This document shows, piece by piece, positions 49,270-53,857 of a stretch of DNA of 53,857 bases. Position 1 is the first letter of the stretch, and the number at the start of each line of letters is the position of its first letter. The DNA is from Gammaproteobacteria bacterium (lineage in GTDB: Bacteria > Pseudomonadota > Gammaproteobacteria > Poriferisulfidales > Poriferisulfidaceae): contig JAPPLD010000029.1 in NCBI GenBank assembly GCA_028819565.1, positions 98,998 to 152,854 of the forward strand. Direction: 5' to 3'. The position numbers were made by a program, and so were the translations under genes. Under the pieces are notes generated by a model, which had not been told where the DNA came from, made no database searches, and saw only the letters and a program-made list of their open reading frames with translations.

Positions 49270-49465
49270 AATTTAAATTTACTGTTATTAGTGTTGGCCA
49301 AAGTCGTGGAGAACTCGAAGAATTATAGACGGATCAACTAATTATGCAATTCATGACACGTGGAGAACAATGGTGAGGCTTGGGTTAAAGCAGAGGCTTA
49401 GGTTGACGATTCACAATTGTCCGTGGTTTGTTCGCAGGTCATCCACAAACCTATTCTAGCCCTGT
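49270..49465. other. dnaA-dnaN intergenic region, candidate origin segment
   Basis: This 196-nt gap is long for a dnaA-dnaN junction. It contains TCATCCACA at 49439-49447 (one mismatch to the DnaA box TTATCCACA). Two direct repeats CGTGGAGAAC lie at 49305-49314 and 49359-49368 (each two mismatches to the reverse box), and CGATTCACA is at 49407-49415. AT-rich stretches lie next to dnaN. No perfect DnaA box is seen, so the oriC call is weak. Confidence 0.3.
49276..49281 (-). promoter_or_regulatory. -10-like hexamer placed for leaderless dnaN
   Basis: On the minus strand TAAATT is followed by a second TAAATT (6 nt) and the dnaN ATG. There is no Shine-Dalgarno. The AT-rich context makes chance matches likelier here than at the other genes. 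Confidence 0.3.
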
Positions 49466-50809
49466 TCAGCTGAGCAGCTTTCGTTTGAGATTTCGATAGT
49501 CAGTCTGGGTCTGCTCATCGTTCTCGTCCAGCCGCTTTTGAATCTTCTGGCAGGCGTACAGGACGGTGGAGTGATCTCGGCCCCCGAAGGATTCGCCGAT
49601 GCTGGCCAGACTCATCTGCGTCAGTTCATGCAGCAGTTTCATGGCCATCTGCCGGGGCAAGGCGATCGCTTGGGGGCGGCGCTGGGAATTGAGGTCCTCT
49701 TTAGTCACGTCGTAGTAGGTGGCCACAGCAGACTTGATCTGGTCCGCGTTGAGGAGACGATCCCTCACGGGAACGATGTCGCGCAGGCAGTAGCGGGCGA
49801 AATCCACGTCGATTTCCTGTCCCCCAACATTGGCCTGCATGATGACGCGGGATAGCGCGCTTTCCAGTTCGCGCACGCTCCCGACCGTCTTCTCCGCGAT
49901 GAACCAGGCGACCTTGTTGGGAAGATCGATGCCGCGTTGCTCCGCCTTGCTGAGAAGGATTGCCGCGCGGGTTTCCGTGCTGGGCGGATCGATCGCGCAG
50001 TACATGCCGCCGCCGAGGCGCGACTTCAGCCGATCTTCCATCCCCTCAATCTCCTTGGGGTAGCGGTCGCAGGTAACGACAATCTGGCGTTGCCGGCCGG
50101 TCAGCGCATTGAAAGTGTGGAAGAACTCGTCTTGTGAGCGCTCCTTGCCGGCTAGAAACTGGATGTCATCGATCAGGAGCACATCGACAGAACGGTAATA
50201 CGCCTTGAAGGAGTCAATCCGATTGTGCTGGAGCGCGCTGATCAGGCTCTGCACGAACTGCTCACAGTGCAAGTAGACCACGCTGGTGTTCGGCTGGTTC
50301 TGCAGGATCGCATGCCCGATCGCCTGCATTAGGTGGGTCTTTCCGAGCCCAACCCCGCCATAGATCAGGTAGGGGTTGTAGTCATCATTCCCAGCTTGCA
50401 GAGAAACCAGCTCGGCTGTCGCGTACGCCAACTCGTTGGAATGGCCGCGGACGAATTTGTCGAAGGTGAACTTCGGCAGCAGGCGATCTGAATAGTTGAG
50501 GTCGATACCAAAATCGGGCGCGCGCGTCTCGGTCTGCGGAGGGAAGGAAGGCGAACCCTCGGACGCGAGGGACTGAGTGCCGACGCGAAGATCGATGCTC
50601 AGGTCTTCGCGGGCGAAGGCCCGGACGTAATTCTCGATCCGGTCCATGAAGCGGTTGCGGACCTGCTGGAGCAACACCATGTTGGGTGCCAGGAGCAGGA
50701 GAGAGGTCGGAGATTCTTCGGCGTGTAGCGGGCGAACGAAAGTATTGATGTCCTGCTCAGTCAGTTCTGCTTCCAGGTACCGAAGGCAGCCTTGCCAGAT
50801 TGCGGACAC
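49466..50809 (-). CDS. dnaA: Chromosomal replication initiator DnaA
   Basis: DnaA binds DnaA boxes and melts the origin. The 447-residue protein has domain I (about 1-85), a short linker and a AAA+ domain with Walker A GGVGLGKTHL (about 150-159), Walker B VDVLLIDDIQFLAGK (about 208-222) and the sensor motifs. The C-terminal domain IV has the signature GGRDHSTVLYACQKI (about 406-420). The start is GTG with GAGGGG 5 nt upstream. rpmH-rnpA, the usual upstream neighbours, are absent; an L,D-transpeptidase gene lies there instead. Confidence 0.97.
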   Translation of the reverse strand: MSAIWQGCLRYLEAELTEQDINTFVRPLHAEESPTSLLLLAPNMVLLQQVRNRFMDRIENYVRAFAREDLSIDLRVGTQSLASEGSPSFPPQTETRAPDFGIDLNYSDRLLPKFTFDKFVRGHSNELAYATAELVSLQAGNDDYNPYLIYGGVGLGKTHLMQAIGHAILQNQPNTSVVYLHCEQFVQSLISALQHNRIDSFKAYYRSVDVLLIDDIQFLAGKERSQDEFFHTFNALTGRQRQIVVTCDRYPKEIEGMEDRLKSRLGGGMYCAIDPPSTETRAAILLSKAEQRGIDLPNKVAWFIAEKTVGSVRELESALSRVIMQANVGGQEIDVDFARYCLRDIVPVRDRLLNADQIKSAVATYYDVTKEDLNSQRRPQAIALPRQMAMKLLHELTQMSLASIGESFGGRDHSTVLYACQKIQKRLDENDEQTQTDYRNLKRKLLS

Positions 50810-50839
50810 AATATCCCCTCGATCGTTGTTGTCATAATT

Positions 50840-50865
50840 CCGGCTTCAGGTCCGAAAGAAGCCGG
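50840..50865 (-). promoter_or_regulatory. Hairpin in the dnaA leader
   Basis: CCGGCTTC and GAAGCCGG form a perfect 8-bp GC-rich stem with a 10-nt loop, 30 nt upstream of the dnaA GTG. There is no T-run, so it is not an obvious terminator. It could control dnaA mRNA stability or translation. A possible -10 (TATAGT, about 50877-50882 on the minus strand) lies just before it. Confidence 0.4.
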
Positions 50866-50958
50866 GGGGATAGGAGACTATACCGAACCGAAAAAGGCGG
50901 CTTCAGAAGTATCGGATATTTCAGCGAGATTAAAATTCATCGGCAAAAACCCTAGCCG

Positions 50959-51000
50959 CATCTTATTGATTTATATGACAAATATTTAGAAAACAGATAA
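50959..51000. other. AT-rich stretch upstream of dnaA
   Basis: About 40 bp of mostly A/T sequence (around TTTATATGACAAATATTT) lies between dnaA and the L,D-transpeptidase gene. It could serve as an unwinding element or simply as the transpeptidase gene's 3' region. No DnaA box accompanies it. Confidence 0.25.
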
Positions 51001-51008
51001 CCCTTTGA

Positions 51009-51494
51009 TTATGGCAGGATTTCGATTGGTGTGTCCAATTCCACCAGGTCCCAGACCTCCCGCATGTGGGGATTACTGATCGCGATGCAGCCGTCGGTCC
51101 AGTTTGGTCCATCGAACATCAGCAGGTTCCGTTTCTCGAGAGTGGGCATGCCGTGGATCATGATGTCGCCGCCGGGAGATTGTCCGGCCGCTTCTGCCGC
51201 CGCGCGGTCGACTTCGTTAGGGTAGGAGATGCGCAGGGCGCGGTAGAAACGACTCTGCCGCTTTCGTTCGTGCAACACGTAGCGCCCCTCGGGGGTCCGC
51301 CTGTCTCCCTGGTAGCGTTTGTGGCCGACCGGATTGCCACCCAAGTAAATGGGAAACTGGCGAACTACTCGCGTCCCGACCATCAGTTGAAGGAGCCCGT
51401 CGGACTTCCGCACGACGACTCGGTCGACCGGGCTGGCCGCATGCGCCGCGGCAATTCCGAAAGCCAGGAGCACCGCAAGCAAGCCCGCTTTCAT
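51009..51494 (-). CDS. L,D-transpeptidase (YkuD domain)
   Basis: The 161-residue protein has a signal peptide (LLAVLLAFGIAAAHA, cleavage near 19) and a YkuD catalytic domain. The conserved histidine is in DIMIHGMP (about 113-120), and the catalytic cysteine is in WTDGCIAISN (about 135-144). The canonical SHGC is replaced by TDGC, as in a common proteobacterial ErfK/YafK-like branch. Such enzymes form 3-3 cross-links, attach lipoprotein or trim it. The ATG at 51494 overlaps the stop of the M23 peptidase gene by 4 bp, so the two are co-translated. Confidence 0.85.
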   Translation of the reverse strand: MKAGLLAVLLAFGIAAAHAASPVDRVVVRKSDGLLQLMVGTRVVRQFPIYLGGNPVGHKRYQGDRRTPEGRYVLHERKRQSRFYRALRISYPNEVDRAAAEAAGQSPGGDIMIHGMPTLEKRNLLMFDGPNWTDGCIAISNPHMREVWDLVELDTPIEILP

Positions 51495-52342
51495 TGGGTG
51501 CCTCCTTCGTCCGGGGGGGAAGGCATGGGCCCGACCAGAAGAGCCGGGTCGACGCGAACGTCGAACCAATTTATTCGCCAGTCCAGATGCGGGCCGGTGG
51601 AGCGCCCGCTGGATCCGACCTGGCCAATCTGTTCGCCGGCTGCGACGGTTTGGCCGACGGCCACGTCAATGTCCTGAAGGTGCAGAAATGTCGAAGACAC
51701 GCCGAGACCATGATCCAGAATGAGAGTTGCGCCAGTGTAATACATGTCCGAGTGCGCGAGCGTGATCCGTCCGGAGGCGGGCGCGAGCACGGGAGTGCCG
51801 GCAGGCGCGGCAATGTCGATGCCGTAGTGCGGGTTTCGTGGCTCGCCGTTGAGAACCCGCCGGCTTCCATAGACGCCGGTGATGATACCGGCGGCTGGCC
51901 AGCGGAAGGATTCCAAGAACCCTCGGAGCGCGCTGTGCACGGAGCGGGCCGCCTTGACTTCAGCCTGATCGCGCTTGATCCGCGCTAGGTCTTCCGGGTT
52001 TGGCGTCACCATTTTTTTGGGGAGGCCCTCGATGTGTTGGGTCTGGTATTCACGAGCCTCGATGGCGAGAGTTCGCTCGAAAACGGAGGAGGAATCACTT
52101 ATCCGCAGAATGGCTTGCGGAGGGTGTTCTCGGCCGAAGCCGATGACAAAGCGCCCGTCTTCGGTAGTTGCCACCGCTTCGCCGCCCAGCGTGACCGTTT
52201 GGCCGGGCTCGACCTGCCCGCGAACGAGTCCGCCCTGGATTAGCGGACCTTCAAGAACGACATCCATGGCGTTTGCGGTTGTGATGCATAAGGGCAACAG
52301 TCCGGCAACCGAGAAGCATATGGCAAGAAATCGTGGCCTCAT
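51491..52342 (-). CDS. M23-family (LytM-like) peptidase, probably periplasmic
   Basis: The 283-residue protein has a signal peptide (about 1-25), a beta-sheet N-terminal region and a C-terminal LytM domain (from about 150). The first zinc motif HYGID gives H172 and D176, and H221 is in TFLHLQD. The HxH motif is changed to HLD: H252 and D254 in TGPHLDWRINWF. In LytM the third zinc ligand is the last His of HxH, so an Asp here implies an altered metal site. The start at 52342 has no Shine-Dalgarno; TATACT lies 11 nt upstream. An in-frame start at 52393 is possible. It pairs with the L,D-transpeptidase for peptidoglycan remodelling. Confidence 0.82.
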   Translation of the reverse strand: MRPRFLAICFSVAGLLPLCITTANAMDVVLEGPLIQGGLVRGQVEPGQTVTLGGEAVATTEDGRFVIGFGREHPPQAILRISDSSSVFERTLAIEAREYQTQHIEGLPKKMVTPNPEDLARIKRDQAEVKAARSVHSALRGFLESFRWPAAGIITGVYGSRRVLNGEPRNPHYGIDIAAPAGTPVLAPASGRITLAHSDMYYTGATLILDHGLGVSSTFLHLQDIDVAVGQTVAAGEQIGQVGSSGRSTGPHLDWRINWFDVRVDPALLVGPMPSPPDEGGTQ

Positions 52343-52353
52343 ATCCAAAGTAA

Positions 52354-52359
52354 AGTATA
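52354..52359 (-). promoter_or_regulatory. -10 element of the M23/L,D-transpeptidase operon
   Basis: TATACT on the minus strand ends 11 nt before the ATG at 52342, so the leader would be about 5 nt. No Shine-Dalgarno is visible. Confidence 0.35.
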
Positions 52360-52408
52360 GGGGAGGCTGAATTTTACTCCGGCCACGGATCACACACGCT
52401 CGGTTTCG

Positions 52409-53206
52409 ATGCTCGATTTGTCACCCAGCCTGGAAGTTACCGGCGACGACCTTCGCCAAGAAGGCGAGAGTTTGGCGCGGTTGCCGGGGACATGGGACGT
52501 CTTCGTTGCGCATTTGGGTGATCAGACCGTGGAAGATTTCGTGCAGGACTGCTTGCGCGTACGACAGTTCGGCCACCGGCCAGTCCCGCACCTGACGGCG
52601 CGGCGCCACCGGAATCCCGAGCAACTGGCGGAAACACTACAGCTCCTGAGCAACGAGGGGGCGGCACAGGAAGCATTGATTTTGGCTGGCGACGTGGAAC
52701 CCGTTGGCTCGCTGAAAAATAGCCTTGACGTAGTGGACTCCGGGGTGCTTGAACAGAGCGGGCTTGAGCGAGTATGGTTCTCCGGCTATCCCGAAGGACA
52801 CCCGAAAATCAGCGAAGAACGCTTGGCCAGTGCGTGGAACAGGAAACTTGAATGGTCGCGATCCTGCCGGATTCCGATCGGGGTAGTCACGCAGCTGGCG
52901 AAAGATCCTGAAACTTCGGCGGAGTGGTGCCGGGAGCAAGGATTCGCCGGGCAGGGAGTCGGGGCGCGGATCAGCCAATTCCTGTTTGCGCGGCCGGAAA
53001 TCTTGGCGGATCTAGCACAATTGGCAGGGATGCCGGTGTTTCTGCAGATGGTTCGGGAGTCGGGCGGCGCTTCCTACGTCCGCGGCCCTGGCGCCCCGGC
53101 AGGAAAAGAGCCGCCGCCGCTCTGCGCATCCCATTACATGGCCTTGGGCGCCTTGGACCAGACTATTGCGGAATTGACCGAACTTTTTGGGGGAGGGGGG
53201 GACTAA
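52409..53206 (+). CDS. Methylenetetrahydrofolate reductase-like protein
   Basis: The 265-residue protein resembles the MetF TIM barrel. It has the VPHLTARR signature (about residues 59-66), LILAGDVEPVGSLKNSLDVVDSGVL (about 90-114) and WFSGYPEGHPKI (about 122-133), which align with the folate- and FAD-binding segments of MTHFR. It is shorter and more divergent than canonical MetF (about 296), and the expected N-terminal catalytic Glu segment is unclear. Such MetF-like proteins occur in one-carbon or betaine demethylation pathways. The C-terminus ends in a glycine run (FGGGGD) just before an IS remnant, so the end could have been altered by the insertion. Confidence 0.65.
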   Translation: MLDLSPSLEVTGDDLRQEGESLARLPGTWDVFVAHLGDQTVEDFVQDCLRVRQFGHRPVPHLTARRHRNPEQLAETLQLLSNEGAAQEALILAGDVEPVGSLKNSLDVVDSGVLEQSGLERVWFSGYPEGHPKISEERLASAWNRKLEWSRSCRIPIGVVTQLAKDPETSAEWCREQGFAGQGVGARISQFLFARPEILADLAQLAGMPVFLQMVRESGGASYVRGPGAPAGKEPPPLCASHYMALGALDQTIAELTELFGGGGD

Positions 53207-53415
53207 TTTAAGTAGTATCCATGTTGTCAAGCAGAGGATGAGTTGACGCTCAACGTGGTGCGACCCTGTAGTCTGCCGTCCAGGTCCGATCCTGCTTGAC
53301 GAGCGTATTGGCCAGGATGATCAGTTTCCTCATGATGGCGGTCAGCGCCACCTTGCCGGGCTTCCCGGCGTTCCGGAGCTGAAGGTACTTGGCGCGGAGG
53401 TCCGGGTTGTGCCGG
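53207..53415 (-). mobile_element. 3' remnant of an IS110-family element
   Basis: On the minus strand the sequence encodes the C-terminal end of an IS110-family (DEDD/serine) transposase: SRHNPDLRAKYLQLRNAG, then KPGKVALTAIMRKLIILANT, ending at a TGA at 53250. This Lys/Met-rich block is highly conserved in IS110-family transposases. The 43 nt after the stop, containing TTGACAACATGGATACTAC, are probably the right end. The catalytic N-terminal part is missing, so it is a dead fragment. Confidence 0.75.
53250..53415 (-). pseudogene. IS110-family transposase, C-terminal fragment
   Basis: About 55 codons of the transposase remain, from RHNPDLRAKY to the stop. The open frame continues beyond 53415, but there it is antisense to the ferritin-like gene and not transposase-like. 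The RuvC-like DEDD domain and most of the Tnp_20 serine domain are absent. The junction falls at about 53405-53425. Confidence 0.7.
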
Positions 53416-53739
53416 GAGGCCGCCAACGAGGAGCAGATGCACGCGGACTGGATTGCGCAACGCATCACCCAGCTCGGCGGGGTGCCGAATCTCGACCCGA
53501 AAGGCCTGGCCACTCGCGCACACGCGGAATATGTCGAAGGCGAATCCCTGTCCGACATGATCCGGGAAGACCTGGTCGCGGAACGGATCGCAATCGAGAC
53601 TTATTCCGAGATCATTCGCTGGCTCAAGGACAACGATCCCACTACCCGACGGATCATGGAAGATATCCTGAAGATGGAGGAAGAGCACGCGGACGATTTG
53701 GCCAGCCTGCTGGAAATGGTCGAAGGTGCGTCGGACTGA
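53413..53739 (+). pseudogene. Ferritin-like (bacterioferritin-type) gene, 5' truncated
   Basis: The frame matches the last two thirds of a bacterioferritin. NEEQMHADWIAQRI carries the E-xx-H pair of helix B, VAERIAIETYSEII has the helix C Glu, and MEEEHADDLASLLEMV has the helix D E-xx-H pair. The N-terminal helix A with the first iron-ligand Glu, about 50 residues, is missing. It is replaced by the IS110 remnant immediately upstream. A TTG at 53389 could in principle start translation but would give a non-functional protein. The gene therefore looks broken by insertion or a recombination event. Confidence 0.7.
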
Positions 53740-53798
53740 ACCGGCCTGCCCGCACTCCCGGCGGCGTGGTAGTATTGGCAGCCCGCCGGAGGCTCCGT

Positions 53799-53857
<59 letters not shown>

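Noticed and set aside
53389-53412. TTG start for the ferritin-like frame
   Set aside because: The preceding codons belong to the IS110 remnant on the other strand, and the first ferritin helix is missing, so a functional start is unlikely.
53750-53787. Long-loop inverted repeat CCGGCGG/CCGCCGG before the tRNA as a terminator
   Set aside because: The 18-nt loop and absence of a T-run make it a poor terminator; GC-rich repeats of this length occur by chance here.

Overview
The window looks like a chromosomal segment of a gammaproteobacterium with a GC-rich genome. The evidence is gene content and order: dapF-DUF484-xerC, rplU-rpmA-obgE-proB, pepP-ubiH-ubiI, lgt-thyA-folA, lptD-surA-pdxA-rsmA-apaG-apaH and dnaA-dnaN-recF-gyrB are all typical of that class. 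UbiE and two UbiH-type hydroxylases point to ubiquinone respiration, and LptD, SurA and an RND pump to a Gram-negative envelope. I cannot name a genus. Loci that are usually far apart lie side by side here, so the lineage is probably not close to the standard model organisms.

Layout. 1-3626 (minus): a dapF operon running into xerC, a DUF971 gene and ubiE, with the start of another gene at the left edge. 3690-6556: a visibly AT-richer accessory island with a type II restriction-modification pair of BglII/BstYI type (plus) and, convergent to it, a two-gene unit of a winged-helix-like protein and a HEPN-type putative RNase (minus). 6784-13353 (plus): rplU, rpmA, obgE, proB, pepP, ubiH, ubiI. 13367-16270: a second accessory patch with hipBA, an orphan membrane protein and a small exported protein. 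16347-22766: rpsT, plsC, a YyaL/DUF255 protein, lgt-thyA-folA and apaG-apaH. 22851-31845 (minus): the lptD-surA-pdxA-rsmA operon, into which a PNPOx-like gene and a 1095-residue nuclease-helicase fusion have been inserted with 4-bp overlaps. 31915-36991 (plus): an RND efflux adaptor, its permease and a small exported protein. 37018-42536: a membrane pyrophosphatase, a MoaD-like protein, gpmI, a lipoprotein and xthA. 42533-50809 (minus): prlC, gyrB, recF, dnaN, dnaA, i.e. the replication-initiation cluster, with two parS-like palindromes inside recF. 51009-52342: an L,D-transpeptidase and an M23 peptidase. 52409-53857: a MetF-like protein, an IS110-family 3' remnant abutting a 5'-truncated ferritin-like gene, and a tRNA-Val(GAC) cut by the window end.

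The most interesting signals, in my view, are these: (1) several conserved genes whose start is fixed by homology (dapF, obgE, lgt, gpmI, dnaN, probably rpsT) have a -10-like hexamer 6-9 nt before the start codon and no Shine-Dalgarno, a leaderless-mRNA signature, whereas the best-placed island genes carry a recognisable one; (2) the winged-helix/HEPN gene pair beside the R-M system, with a perfect palindrome over its promoter, is a candidate undescribed defence or toxin-antitoxin unit; (3) a Cas4-like nuclease, DEDD-type exonuclease and SF1 helicase fusion embedded in the rsmA-apaG operon; (4) two nearly identical parS-like sites in recF. All statements come from reading the sequence; no database search was run.
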